In this document: one piece after another, positions 49,531 through 62,467 of the stretch
Position numbering within the stretch: position 1 is the stretch's first letter
Layout of the letters: every line of letters begins with the position of its first letter
Source: Anseranas semipalmata
Lineage: Eukaryota > Chordata > Aves > Anseriformes > Anseranatidae
Length of the DNA stretch: 64,000 bases
NCBI GenBank assembly: GCA_013399115.1
Contig: VXAA01003006.1
Span: forward strand, 1,212,965 to 1,276,964
Direction: 5' to 3'
Notes under the pieces: generated by a model
What the model saw: the letters and a program-made list of their open reading frames with translations, nothing else
Databases searched by the model: none
Told to the model about the DNA's origin: nothing
Program-made: the position numbers and the translations under genes

Positions 49531-50163
49531 TCATAGGAAAAAAAGGTCTTGCTTAAAGTTATGAAAAGGTTGCCAATTGTTGGTATTTATTACCAAGTGT
49601 GCAGCTGAAGCAACAACTGGTTTGTCTAGAACATGTGGGGAAAAAAAAAAAAAGACTTCCAAAACATCCGAAAAGCTCAGTATCTTGAATTTATGAACAT
49701 AATGCATTAAAAAAAAAAGTTCTAACAACTCCTTAACATGAGAGCAATTTACCATTTTATGCATCAAATCAAACAAGCCTACCAACAAATACCGAGAAGT
49801 GACAGGTTTCAGATATCCTGCACCAGGCACACAACACAGAAATATCACCTTACATACGTGCAGGGAACTAAGCATCTCTGAGACTCTTCCAATCAGCTTC
49901 AAAACTGATTTGCAGATGAAAATGCTGCATGCCCTATAAGACTCAATAGCCAATTGTGTAGGAAACCTGGCATACCATTGCCAACTGAGGAGGAACACAC
50001 TACCTCCAAAGACTCCTGACTGAGTCCTACTTTGGAGGAAGCAAAAATTAGTGTGCCCTTGCAGCAATGCAGACAAATGGCAATTTGACTGCATTATCTC
50101 GAGTGTAACCAGGAGGTCAAGACAAGTGATTATTCCCCTTACCTGGCCCTTGCGAGGCCACAC
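49531..50163 (-). other. long intronic open frame, probably chance
   Basis: 210 codons open on the DCAF5 strand inside the intron. The translation is rich in Leu, Phe, Val and Cys and shows no signature I know. It overlaps the start of a CR1 fragment near 50143. There is no splice or homology support, so it is recorded only because of its length. Confidence 0.08.
49637..49652. repeat. poly(A) tract
   Basis: A run of about 14 A after 'gggg'. Confidence 0.75.
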
Positions 50164-50655
50164 CTGGAGTATTGTGTCCAGCTAGGTCCCCCATGATACA
50201 AGAGTAACACTAATAAATAGGACAGAGCATGGAGAAGGACCACTGAGGCTATGAAGGCACATGACCTGGGAGGAAAAGCTGAGGGAACTGGCCTTACTTA
50301 GCCAGAAGAGAAAGTAAAGGGATGGAGTGGACCCCGATAGTCTTCCACTGCCCAAAGGGACACAGAGCAGTCAGGGACAGACTCTTCTCAGAGGTGTACA
50401 GTGAATGCTCAGGAAGCGATGGTCACAAGTCACAGCAAGGGAAATTCCAGCTGAGCACAAAGGAACAATGTGCTCAGGAGCGTGAAAAACACTGCAGCTA
50501 AGCCCCAGAAAGGCAGGGGAATCTCCACCCTTCCAAATTCAAAATTTAACCAGGCTCCTTGATCAACCTAATCTGACTTTGAAGATGCCTGCTCTGAGAA
50601 GCAACTTTGGACAGGTGACATCCAGAGTTTTCCGATTCAATTTCTTCAATGATTA
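50143..50655 (+). mobile_element. degraded CR1 LINE 3' region, sense
   Basis: 'cacacctggagtattgtgtc' and 'cagctaggtcccccatgata' correspond to the CR1 segment 'ctggagtactgcatccag...gggg'. These are followed by 'gagaaggaccactgaggcta', 'ctgagggaactggccttact' and a 3' end 'cttgatcaacctaatctgac'. Order and orientation match CR1 sense. Frame-breaking changes are frequent, so it is old and inactive. Confidence 0.85.
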
Positions 50656-50699
50656 CCAAAGTAAAATAAGGAAAGAATTGTCTTAGTGGAGTAGGGTGG

Positions 50700-50733
50700 T
50701 TTTTTTTGTTTGTTTGTTTTGTTTGTTTTTGTT
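50700..50733. repeat. (TTTG)n-like T-rich repeat
   Basis: T-run followed by repeated 'gttt' units just downstream of the CR1 fragment end. Confidence 0.8.
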
Positions 50734-50953
50734 ATGAGGGAGAGGGAGCATAGGCAATGTCAGGAAAATGCCCACCTGGAACTTTTACAGTACATCCCAC
50801 ATCACAGTTTCATGAAAACTCCAGTGGGAAGACAAACTTCGCCACACAGAGGCATAAGCTGTAGTTCAGCACAAGAACTTGCATAAATTCAGGTGCTTAC
50901 AATTTGAATAATTTAATTTAAGAAAAAAATTGGCAGTATATTTTAAAAGCAGT

Positions 50954-51080
50954 TCACAGAATCACAGAATGGCTGAGTTTGGAAGGGACCTCTGGAGGTC
51001 ATCTGTTGCAACCTCCTTGTTCAAGCAGGGTCACCTAGAGCTGGTTGCCCAGGACCACGTTCAGACAACATTTGAATGTC
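50954..51080 (-). mobile_element. CR1 LINE 3' end fragment, antisense
   Basis: It begins 'cacagaatcacagaatggct', then 'ttggaagggacctctggagg' and 'tgttcaagcagggtcaccta', the reverse complement of the CR1 3' terminus. It is 5' truncated after about 125 bases. It lies about 300 bases from the sense fragment and in opposite orientation. Confidence 0.88.
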
Positions 51081-51822
51081 TCTTCAACTCAGCTATTTAC
51101 TTAAAAGCACCACAACGTCCTTCAATTAGTCATTAAGCCAGAAGAGGGTGACTTTTGCAACAACCAAATAAATATGGCCAAAGCATTCTGGAGTGAATTA
51201 GGAGGCAATAAGTATGAATGAATGCAGCATCTGCATTGCAATTTATGTTTAATCACAGAACAAAGCTCAGCTCAGGATTCGAGCTGTTGTTCTGAAGAAG
51301 TAGCTGTGTGTCTAACCTTGCAACCAAGACAGCCATCAGTAACTGCTAGAAACATTAACTGATAGTCTTCTGTACAAGTTTGATGTTTTAAACTATAGAC
51401 TGTCAGTTGTGAAGTTTTTATATAAATTCAAGTTTTATTTCACTAGTTAGCTCTGCTGGTAATCCTTAGAAACATGCCATATTCTGCAAAATGTCCAACC
51501 ATTTGGAATCTTCACCATTCTACTGCCACCAGTGTAGCAGCTGGCAGAGTTTTCCATTCTCCTGCCACATTAAGGATACCCCTGGGGTACACATTCTCCT
51601 GCTGTTCTCACAATATAGAATTGAATTCCCAAATGCATTCCTTTTGCCCTTTCCTGTGAGAGCAGGTGATAGTAGGGGTCTGAGAAGCACAACGTGGCTT
51701 TTCAGCTAGAGACCAAGAGGCAGCCAGACGCACAACCTCATGACTGTAGCCATTTGAAGAACAACACGCCAGCTGAAGCTTCAAGGGCAGACACCCAAGC
51801 TGCTAAAGCCAGAACTGTGCCA

Positions 51823-51852
51823 TGACATTTGGCAATTTGACATTTGGCAATT
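51823..51852. repeat. tandem duplication of 15 bp
   Basis: 'tgacatttggcaatt' occurs twice back to back, identical in both copies. Confidence 0.9.
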
Positions 51853-54393
51853 CCAATTAGTAGTGTCTGCACAAAACAATGGGAACCCAAGGCCTCTGGA
51901 GAGCACAGCTGGACTGACGTTACTAGGACGCTTACATGATCGTTTGTGAAAATTTTTCTTTCATGTATTTGTTATTAGCATAACAATAAGCCAATAGTTT
52001 TCCATGCTAGTTGAAAGCTGCAGGATAAGGATTGAGAAATTGCAGAAGTCAGTCCATACTACCAGAAAATTCAAAGAAATAATTGCTATGAAGTGCACCA
52101 AGCCCTTGTTAATAAGGTTGAAATCCTGAGGGAATGGAGTAGACTTTTTAAAAGGAAGGAAGAGAAAGGAAAGAAGAGGAGTTTGGAGCGCGGTAGATGA
52201 AAGAATATCATGCTGCATATGCTTAGACTCCACTTTAATTGTGTCCAAGGGTTTTTTGGTCCTGAGGGGATGTACAAAGAGTAATTCCTAGCAGAGTACC
52301 TTCTGCTAACTCGCCTCGAGAACAAAAGCCCAGATAATCAAGTCACAGAGGCAAGCTAGTAAGAGGCAGAAACATGTGTGTTTACAAAGACAAGTAAATG
52401 CTAAGACAGTGTGCAGTGTCCGTCCTTCCACCCTCCCCTCAAGAGACAAACTCTAAGCAGAACATAACCCAGAGAACTGGTGCAGCACTGAATTCTGCAT
52501 CAGAGCAGACACTGAGCAGAGTACAGATGCTCAGATGTCTGGGGGTAGAGACCAATATTAAAACCACCTGTTTCATTGTCTGCATTTTTGCTGCTGTATC
52601 TGACTAGGACTTTAGAAATCAACATTCAGCATATTCACATGAACATGAGGTTATACAGAAAAGCAGTTGCTAATAATTAATATTTATTTTTTAGGAAGGG
52701 AAGAGTCAGCTTCTATGTCTAGCTGTTAGTAACAATGACAGGAAAAGGCTTCCAGATGACTACAAGCTGCTGATTCAGAAGTTTGCCTTAGAAGGAAGAA
52801 AACTCTCAGGCGTGGTTAGAGTCTGCTGCTGGAGAAAGCACAAATTCAGTCTGAGCTTCAAGTACGCATGAAATGATTAAAATGAACTATCATCAAGAAT
52901 CTGTCAGCATTACTTCAGACTAGCAATCTCCACTCATTTCACTGCAACTCTTCTCATTTTCTCTCTCCCCAAGGAGATTAGAACAGTTGATATAAATAAG
53001 TGGAGATCTAATCTGTTGCTGCTATAGTCTTGTAACAGTAGCATTAGCATTGCATTTTGCAATACCACTCCGGAGAATTTATTTTTATTCCTACCACTGC
53101 TGGTTTCAAAACTTTCAAAATCCCACAAGCTACATTTCCTCAGGTACTACTGAATATGGAGTATTTCAACAAAATTATATCTTAACCAAACCTTATACTA
53201 CATTTTGTTAACACTCACATTTTCTGTTTCCATAAAATTCCCTGCTATTTATGACCCAGATCAGAGATATTTTCAAGCTTTTGGCCCTAGACAAGGGACC
53301 AGCAGACACAGATAATTTTTCCCCAAAATATGAGCAGATCCTTTGAATGGCCCTACTAATGTAGAGGAGAATAAGAAGAACATAGGAGAATTTGTCTTAA
53401 AAGCACAACAGAAAACACACTATTGCCATATAATTATATATAGATGAATGAGACCATGGTCAACAGTTAGGAGATGGTAACCATTTGAAAAGTGATTGCT
53501 TTTAAGTTACTAACAGGAAATACCAAACTGAAGAAGCCATGAACATGTCTACTGATGCCCAAACTGGAACCACTCACCCTAAACACAGCAAGAAGTTACA
53601 CAGACTCAAATTCCATGCTGCTGCTTACAGCTTTAGCAATCCAGTTCTGAAAGAGACTAAACTTCTTAAATCTCAGTTCCCACTCACTGGAGCATGCCTG
53701 TCCTTTCCTCAAAGAGGCCAACAAAACTTGGGGCATGAAAGATCAGATTAGACAGAATTTTCCTCAGGCTTTTAGTGAGATGTTCCTTAGCTTCTTGAAG
53801 TAGTTCAAAACATACACACTGGGGAAAGAAGTACAGAGGCATCCAAATGTGATGGAGTTCTGCTGGTGCTTTGCATAGCTCCTTTAAGCAGCAGGAAGTA
53901 TAGTCCTCCATATATTGCCTGTAATATAATTCATGGTTGGGGTGTAGGCTTTTGTTTTTTCCCCAGTGACAATGCATAAAAAAATCTGGATTGGTGGTAG
54001 TCTGCTAGGCTGAAGTCCTAACTGCTCGCGAGCATAAGAGAAGAGATACCTTGGACATCTTCTCTGTGGTGAGGTATGCACTGAAGAAATCACAATTTGA
54101 TATGAAGTTGGAAAAACAAACTACTTGTCCAAAAGATTAAAATTCACAGCAATCAGCACTTTGGAGAAGGAAACCATTTACATGAAGAATATACAAACCG
54201 AGTATTTTTTCCAAGGAAGAAAGGTCTCCTAAGGAAACGAGGGTTATACTATTTTCTTCTTTGTGGCACCAACACAAGTCTAAGAACTTTTAAGCCCAGT
54301 GGCCAATTTCAAATTTGACAGAAGACCTGAGGGCTCCATAATTACAAACTGTCCAGATTTTTTTTTTTTTTTAAACAAATAGTGGCTACTTAC

Positions 54394-54522
54394 AGGGTGC
54401 CATCTATGTGGCTACCTGAGAGAAAGGCAGTACCACAATCACACCCCATACTGAACAACGGGGAGCCATCCTTGAACGAAACAAAATGCCAATGAAATCG
54501 CCACGATCGACTTCTCATGAAA
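54394..54522 (-). other. possible cryptic or poison exon in DCAF5
   Basis: On the DCAF5 strand a 129-bp segment lies between a weak acceptor (CCCCTTTGAAATAG) and a strong donor (GTAAGT at 54393-54388). It has several CpGs (ATCGTGGCG, TTTCGTTC, CCCGTTG), unusual for this intron. In DCAF5 phase it reads 27 codons and then TGA, so inclusion would truncate the protein. An alternative frame is open throughout and ends in SGSHIDGTL, faintly WD40-like. An A15 run follows on the same strand (54372-54358), so an old retrocopy is another reading. No identity is claimed. Confidence 0.2.
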
Positions 54523-54576
54523 CTATTTCAAAGGGGATGAGAAAGCAAACTAAATAAAACCAAGAAAGGTCACCTC

Positions 54577-54620
54577 ATACACACATACATATTTGTGTGT
54601 GTGCTCGTGTGTATACATAT
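54577..54620. repeat. CA/TG-rich low-complexity tract
   Basis: 'acacacatacatatttgtgt' followed by 'gtgtgctcgtgtgtatacat', partly self-complementary alternating purine-pyrimidine sequence. Confidence 0.75.
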
Positions 54621-54954
54621 AAAATATCTCAACCATAAATACTGTTCTTACTACACATTATACATTTAGCATGAAAAATGTTTGACAAAAGACAACTTTT
54701 TATTTTTTTAATAGCTGCTTCTTGGCCTTGGGAGTCTCATTTATGAGAAAGATGTGTAGAGCAGTATTGGCATCTCAAAAGGCTCAGAATTTTTGTTTTA
54801 AATGACTGATATTTAATTTACAATTTGAACAGAATTTAGTGTTAAGTATGCATTTTTCTGCAAGTATAAAGCCCACAGATTTATTTTCAAATCATCTTTC
54901 TATTGTTAGAGTACCCACTGACCAGGTAAAAAACAAGTTAAGGACACATACATG

Positions 54955-55000
54955 GTTGATGGTTGAACTTGATAATCTTGAAGGTCTAATGATTCTATGG
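54955..55000 (+). mobile_element. short CR1 LINE 3' terminus, sense
   Basis: 'ggttgaacttgataatcttg' followed by 'aaggtctaatgattctatgg' matches the last 50 bases of CR1 with one copy of its ATTCTATG terminal unit. The rest is absent through 5' truncation. Confidence 0.75.
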
Positions 55001-58000
55001 AGAAGGAAGACTTCTTCCTATTCAAGAAGCAACAAAAAGCACACACACAAGGCAGCAAGATAATGCAGTTTGTTTGAGAAGGGCAATTCCAGAGGAATAA
55101 GAAAAAGATCTCCCACAAAGCAGATACGTAGCCCTTTCCTTAAGCAATCAAGAAGTAAACAACAGTCAGTTGGGCTAAATATTCCATCTCTTTTCAAGTC
55201 CTGATCTTTCTGTCAGGCTGTTTCTTTATGCTGATGAATCTAGGCTTTCAGTATGGAATTCCTACTGAGTACAGCTTGAAAATCTGCTCTAATGATCATC
55301 TTCTGGCCTCCTTGGTGGGTATGCTTCCACCTTGTACCAACATCAGCACTCATGGCACAGTAGTGGCCTGGTTCAGTAGGTAGAACACTGAAATCCCACA
55401 ATAAATCACAATCAGTCATTCAATTAATTTCTTCTGCTTTAGCTATTTCAGCCAGCTTCTGCAGGGTTCAGGTGAGTGCCAGCAGAGCCCAAGTAACGTA
55501 TAGGACCTCCCCTCTCAATACCACACTGCCCTGTTCATACCCTCAGACTGCATCCCCAGTCAGTGGCTGCCTCTCCTTGTTTTAGAAGCTCTCACTGTTA
55601 TCAACTAAGAAATTCCTCCCTCCAAGCTAGGTAACCAGGGGGTAGGGTGTGGTGACATAAAGAACAGTCGCCCGTGCAGGCTGTTAATATCTTGTTGCTG
55701 TCTCTCAATGACTAGGCCTAAAGTAGGAAGAGAAATAACTGGGAAAATTATTACTGAAATGTGTTTTGGAAAGCTTATGGTTCAGAAAATCATTTATCTA
55801 CTAAAAAGGATACCTACATGTTCTTTTATCTTCTCCTTTGTAATAAATCCCGTGGTCCAAATCGTATCTTTTGTGTAGTCTGACATAATGACTAACCTAC
55901 AGCTAGTTCTCATAGCATTGTGGCATTAAGAAACCTTCGCTTTGGAAACAGCCACCTTTTTCATACAAGAAAGGAGAGTAGCCTGCAAACTGCACCATTT
56001 GAGACTGTTTTTCAAGAGGGTTCAAACTGGCACAAACAAGAGCTTAAGAGATTTCCATCTTGGCCCGAGAATCAGGCAGGTACATCCAAAGGATTTTTAC
56101 AACAGTAACTTTGTTCCTCAGCACGACGCAAGCCTATCTCTTGAACTGGAAAAAGAAAAGCCATAACACAGCAGACTGGAGAAACAAATTGCTTCTAGTA
56201 CATAAAGTTCAAAGCCAAAAATTTGTATTCCCATTCCCTAAATCCTTAATCTTATGAGCAGCCAACTCTGTGTGGGGCAGCTCTAAATGCTTACAGAGGC
56301 ATCATCAGGAGCAATCCATCAACATTTTTACAGCTGCCTTTTTGCTACGCAGAAGGGCCATAACAGTAATTTTATTCATGAACTAAAGCAACTTAGAAAC
56401 TTACTGTGGATTTCTATGGCAGGGAAAATACTCCTATTACGTTCCAAAGAAAGCAACAACAATGTTATCTGAATATACAAAGGGAACTCTTCTGTACATG
56501 GCTGAAACTGCATGTGCCCCAATTGCTGTTTTGCTTTCTTCAGCTGTTACTTTACTTTTTCAAAGATGCACTAAATTAAATATTCTATTAGTCAGGATCA
56601 CCCCAAATTCCTAGTTGCTTTTCCATTACCTAGAAAAGGCCTAGTGGCCCAGTTTCAACAGCTCAGTAAGAAGCACTGTCAGTGCAGCCCCCACTGCTTG
56701 TCTAACAGTGTGCTCCTGCTCACTCTCCCTTCCCTTTCCTCTCCCCAGTCCTGCAAGTGATGCTACTGAACTGCAGGTCTCCTGTGATGCACCTACGAGG
56801 AACATGAAGCCTGCAGACTTCAAAGTCTTCTGAGTCAGGGCTCCAAAATTCAGCTTTAGTACGGGTCCCTTTGGGTTAACGCGTTACTATCCAGAGGTCT
56901 AAAAACCTCCACCAAGGGCTAACAGGAATTCAGAAGAGAAGGGAGAGAGGAAATAGGGCTGGCGGGATGCCCCAGGGAATAGGGGAAGAGGTGATCATAA
57001 CCATAAGGGTTAGAGGAAACTCCCAGCCCCTTCTGCCAAGCCCCAGACTCTGAAGAGCCATTTTTAGTATAAGCCTCCCATATGTCAATTACCAGAAGCA
57101 ATGGGGAATAAACAAACAAAGAAATCCATAGCCAGATGCATTACTCACGTACGTAATATATGCATGTACCTGGGATTTAATCTGCCATTTAGATAAAGTA
57201 AAACAAAATACCACCTCATCAATAATTCCTGAAAGACGCCAACTTAAGACAGAGTAAGACACTAATTTTCTTTTTATCCAAGCACAACAAAATATTTGTA
57301 CACTGACTGCTTTTCATGTATTAAGTAATGACTGCATTAAGCTACTGTTCATTAAGAAGTCTTCTATGCATAGGAAACACAAAAGGTACTCTTTAGAAAA
57401 AGACTTCCCTTTTTTCTTTTTCCTTTTTAAAGCTAGACATTGATAAGTATTATTTCTTGAGATAAATGGTCCTTAAATTAGATGCCATGAAGAAGAACAC
57501 AGAAGAAAACTTATATTTCTTTAGAAAGGCAATGCACAACCATATAAGACCGCTGGCACCTATACAACTAACTCCGTTCTTGGAAGGGTTATGTTCATGC
57601 AATAATTCTGTTCTGTTAAAAACTGGGTTGTCCCTACCCAGGGCTATTTAGTACACAGACTTCAACATAATGAAGGCTGTAACTTTATAGGGAGTTGGAG
57701 CAGTTTGAAGTACTGTGAGTGGTGCATTCCTGAAACTCTCCTATACCAGTGTAATGTCAACAGAAAAGGCTGAGTGGTGATGTAATGTCTGAGGGCATGC
57801 CAGAGTCAAGACGCTTTTTGTTTGATTCACAGGGTACAAGTTATTTCTCCCCACCCCCACCTTTTTTAAAGCAGGCAACAAGCAGCAGATTTCACAGCTA
57901 AAAGTGTTGTAGAGCCTCACATTATCTACACAGTGGAAAAAAAAAAAATCAATGAAATGATACCGTTCATCATTGTGACACAGGCAACAGTTCTTGAGCA

Positions 58001-58340
58001 AAAAAAGCTTTTGGTCTATTTTAGTTTGGAAGGGTTTTTGAGTTTGGTGGTTTGATTTTTTTTTTCCTCTGCTCTCTCTCCTGTCCATCACCGTAGCCTC
58101 TGAGGCTCCTGCACTTAAAGATGCATTTGGGTACCTGAAGCCCTTTAATACCTCCCATATCCTCAGATCCAACAAGATATTTTCCATACTAGTCTATCAA
58201 CTAAAAATCCTTAGTGTCTAAACAAACATTTCCCAAACTGTAATGCTGACAAGAAGAATGGAAACTCCTCTCAGTCCTCCTGATGCCACTTGAGATTCTC
58301 ACACATTTTATTTGTATGTAAATGAACACTTGTGCACACT

Positions 58341-58360
58341 AATAATAATAATAAAAAAAT
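58341..58360. repeat. (AAT)n microsatellite
   Basis: About four AAT units followed by an A run. Confidence 0.75.
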
Positions 58361-60552
58361 CAGATAAAATCAGTGGGAGACAGATGCATAAACAAATTGG
58401 CTTTAAGAATTTGGGCCTGGATGTCTGTACCAGAATGATGGACAGATTATGCTCTCATGTAAATCTCTATAGCAAACAGAGTGGGCAGCTGGGGGTCATC
58501 CTTGATCCATCTAGCCTATCTTATTCTTCCTTCCTTCCACAGCTGTATGGCTCAAGTGAGCTCCAACAGCATACAATTTTGAACTCATTTAACTATGAAC
58601 ATCAGAGCTCTCCTACAAAGAAAGGAAAAATTGGTGGCGTGTGAATGAGGTCATTACACTCATGACATGGACAAAAGACAGTTCTGAGAGAAGCAAATGA
58701 AGGCAATTATAAATGGGTGCAAACAAAGCACCAGCTAAACATTGCCTCTCAGGCTTGGTAGTTGGAATAAACAAGACTGGGGCATTTCTAGGAAAAATGT
58801 TTGCATATACTGTTTGCTGATTTTCAAATCAGCCTCACAAGGACAAGGGCAATAATGCTTTTGGAGGAAAACAACAGTTTGCAAGGACACAAAAAGAAGC
58901 ACAGCTGTTTGTCCTCCAAGACCTGTGTCACCTAGCTNCTGGGATTAATGAGTGAATCTTTATAGCTTTTGTTCCTTAAAGCACTAATGGTATTTTACTC
59001 ATTGATAAAAGGTTTCAATCTACTTGCATCACAGGTGCTTCAGTACAACTAGGTGGTGTGCAGATCACTGCACTTGTTTGCAGGCTCCCCTCGTGTGACA
59101 AGCCAGGAGAGCTGGATCCAAGTTCTGCTGAGTACCTGTCACAATCTCTGGAGACTAATGGGAATACTGAGATAAGTTTAGCATACAGAGCCCAATTGTC
59201 ACCAGACAGACAAACCAATCAAACTGTTCCCCAGCTAGTAGTCTGTGTTTTATTTGTGCAGAGAAATTGTATTTAACTGTATACTTAATATGTTAATGCA
59301 CATACACACAACTTGTCAAAGAATAACACACCTGATTATTATGGGAACTTATGTATTGAATTTCTTACAAGTATAACTATGATGTCTAAGAAAATTTGTA
59401 AATTGTGTGCTTGCAGCTAAGAATCCGTTCATTTTTGCCATACCAGAATCTGAAAGCTCCATATGGAACATGGTTTTATTTACCTTCTCTGTAGGTATTC
59501 ATGTTGCAGCAAAATTCCAAAGGCAAGTACTAAGATACTAACAGCTGTGATGGTCATGATTCACAGGGAAACTTCCCATGAGTAAACCATTTTCCATGTA
59601 CAAACTTCATGGAAAGATTAGCAAAGGCTGTAGTTCTGTGAGGAGCTGAGCCTCACAGCACCGAAGGGCCACCTCTCATCCACCCTCCAATCTCTTCCTT
59701 ATAGCACATTCAAACACTTGGCAGAGCCCTCTGAGTGTCAATATAAGTCATTAAGCAAGAAAATGTAGTAAATACTTCTGCCAGTTTAGGAAGTTGAATC
59801 AGTGAAAGGTCTTGCATCTTGCTGGATAAGAAAGGTTTCCCCCTTTCAGCAGTTCACTTATTTTTTCAGTCCAATTGCACTCTAAGCACTGACGAGTTAA
59901 TGATATGCCTTTTCTTGTTAGGGCTAAAATATGGAATCAACATGTAACTATCAGATGAAATAACTGTACAGACAGCACATAACAGTTTTTGAACACAGGA
60001 GAGTCACATTTTTAAATTAGTAGAGACTCTGTATGAAGTATTAAAACCTAACTATTTAAGACAGCTTAAAAGAAGAAAAAGAGATCGAACCATCAGTTTA
60101 ATAAAGATAAAAAGAAACATTGAAGACAGATAAAATCAGAGGTGCAACGAGAAGAAAAATTCTGAAGAATCCTTCCTACCACAAGTGACACTCATAAGCA
60201 GAGTATAACTTTCTTATCTCTAGATCCCTTCGAATGACCCCTGCATGAAGAACCTTAGCCCACACGAAGTTTTGATCCTACAAGGAAATACAAGCAAGGA
60301 ATTCTATGAAGCTCAGTAGAGACTTCACATGGATCTCAAATGAAAGACATTCTTTATTAAGGCAAAAGACAGCAATATTAAAGGGGTGGGGGGAGGCTGG
60401 AACCAGTTTAAATTGGAAACAGATTTTTTGTTGTTACTGTTAATTCTGATTTTGGTGGTAGTTCTTGTATGCATTATTTCATACTCACAAAACTGACCAA
60501 AAAGCAGATGCATACTAGAGGTATAGAAGGACTAATCTCAAAAAACATTGTA

Positions 60553-60572
60553 ATTTTTTTATTATTATTATT
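60553..60572. repeat. T-run with (ATT)n microsatellite
   Basis: Seven T then about four ATT units. Confidence 0.75.
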
Positions 60573-62253
60573 CAGGAGGTTCCAGCTTTAACCTTCTTTT
60601 CTAGACATACCTGGAAATGAAATTGGTTTCTCTGTAAAAGGCAGTCTCTAAGGTCTATCCATAGTGCTGACAACCTTAGTCATCTGAATTTGAGCATTAC
60701 TGGCCAGTTTCAGACACATAGCTGGACCACACGGTGGCATTTCCTGCAACTTCATTGTCTTTCTTTCATTCCATTTGGAGGACGGGTACAAGCCTGTATC
60801 TAAATGTCAGATTCCACCTCTCTTAATATTCCATATTAAACCTCATCTTTCCTATTAAGTTCTTAGCACACTTATAAGGGAATAGAGCTCCTTTTGCTCT
60901 GATTTCCAACTTGTTTGTAGCATTATGTGCTGCTACTTATCCAAACAAAAGGTCCATCAAGCCACAAGAATATCAAGTTTTTAAAAAATGCAGGCTTCCA
61001 AAACACAGCATCAACCTGATACAAAACAGCCATATTCTTCCCATTAAAATAACACTGTACCCATAAGAAAATAGCTTAAAAAGCAGGACGGACGCTAAGG
61101 CTTTCTTCTAGATCTTCAGTAACAGACAAGAAGCTAAACTATTTGTCAGTGTACACAATTCTAATCTGACTTCCAAAGGAGAAAACAGTGTCATCTTTAG
61201 GCTGACTGAACAACGGACCCTAAATCATCATTTTTTTTTTGTTATACAATATATGTTTGCCATTCTTTACAGTAAATACTTCTAATTTTTTAAGATGGTT
61301 TCAGCATTGCATTTTCATTCTTCTTCTGCCAAAAACTATGTAAAACTCAGAAACAACATGCAACAGACTTCCCATGCCCATTTGTCACACTGCTCAAATT
61401 CAGTGACGCAAATGTTTCCTACTTGTTATCTGAAAGAAGCTCAACTCTGCCTCCTGCAGCAGCGATAGAATTAATGATCCAATTCTGACTGCGGAATTTT
61501 TATTGATGACAGCAAAGAAATTTTCAGATCTTAGTTAGTTCTGTAGTACTGTGTTTTGAAAATATATTTTTTGTCCCTAAACATCATTAGTGGTTATTAA
61601 ATACAGCTGTCCAAAGACAATGTTCAGCTCTAGATATATACAAACTGCTGTTAGTCAGTTTATGTGTGACCTATTTTTCTGTGATTAGTAGCAGGGACAG
61701 AGTCAGGCTTCAGTAGAGGAACAAACTATTCCTCCCTAACCCCCTGCCATCACCACTTACAGAACACTGAACAATAAAAGACCTATAATGTGATCCAGCA
61801 GTAGAGTAAGTGAAGGAGAAACGTAATTTGGAATAAGAATTAAGGACTTTATAAATCTACAATATTTATTTTGTTGGGATTGTTTCTACTAAATTCAAAA
61901 GCAATACTGAAATGAAAGGAAGATATTTCCTTATCACACATGGATAATATTGTCTAGTCATGGTTCTCAAATCATATTAAATGGACCTAAAAAGCCTCTG
62001 CAAATGTTTTTCTTGTGAATATCACCTAAGCAAGCACTAGATCACATCAATCAACAGGTAAAATGTATCACGTGCTTTGGTATACACTTTTCTTCATTCA
62101 GAGCCTATGTTGCAAAACAGTTCTGAAGTAAGCCTATACATGTTCCATCTCCTGTTTTATCAACTGAATCAGGAAAAAAAACAACCCTACAACCGTGTTT
62201 TCAAACACTTATGGAAGTTCTGTAGACTCGGGGCAGCATCACCCACTTATTAC

Positions 62254-62467
62254 CTGATCACGATCGCCTGCAAAACAGCAGCTCTTCATGGTACATGAGT
62301 TGAAGTACCCTTGGTTGTCAAACTGGAAGACAGGCAGTCGGCAGTGGATGTCATAGAGAACAGGGGGAAGACGCCGACGCAGTGCCAGCAGCTGGGTTCC
62401 ATTGCTGTTGAACCGGACACTCATGGCACTCTGAAGGGAGAGGTTTCCACCATAGCGCAGCAACGAA
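62254..62467 (-). CDS. DCAF5: DCAF5, WD40 exon (214 bp), most 5' exon in the window
   Basis: The exon starts after CTTCCCAG at 62468. Its first T completes a codon from the upstream exon (phase 2 entry), then come 71 codons beginning SLLRYGGNLSLQSAMSVRFN and ending in CCFAGDRDQ before GTAATA. It carries WD40 material: VRFNSNGTQLLALRRRLPPV and VLYDIHCRLPVFQFDN read as blade strands. In DCAF5 the DDB1-contacting WDxR motifs lie in exons upstream of this one. Those exons are outside the window to the right, so about 200 N-terminal residues, the start codon and the promoter are not seen. Confidence 0.96.

Larger units (their letters stand above)
47773..62253 (-). other. DCAF5: DCAF5 intron (14.5 kb)
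   Basis: The largest visible intron, with donor CAG|GTAATA at 62254/62253 and an acceptor ending ACAG at 47773. It holds three CR1 fragments, several simple repeats, a single N at 58938, a possible cryptic exon at 54394-54522 and otherwise AT-rich unique-looking sequence. No other gene was recognised. Confidence 0.9.

Noticed and set aside
55365..55400. tRNA A-box-like 'tggttcagtaggtagaac'
   Set aside because: No B box at the right distance and no pairing stems, so neither a tRNA nor a supportable SINE.
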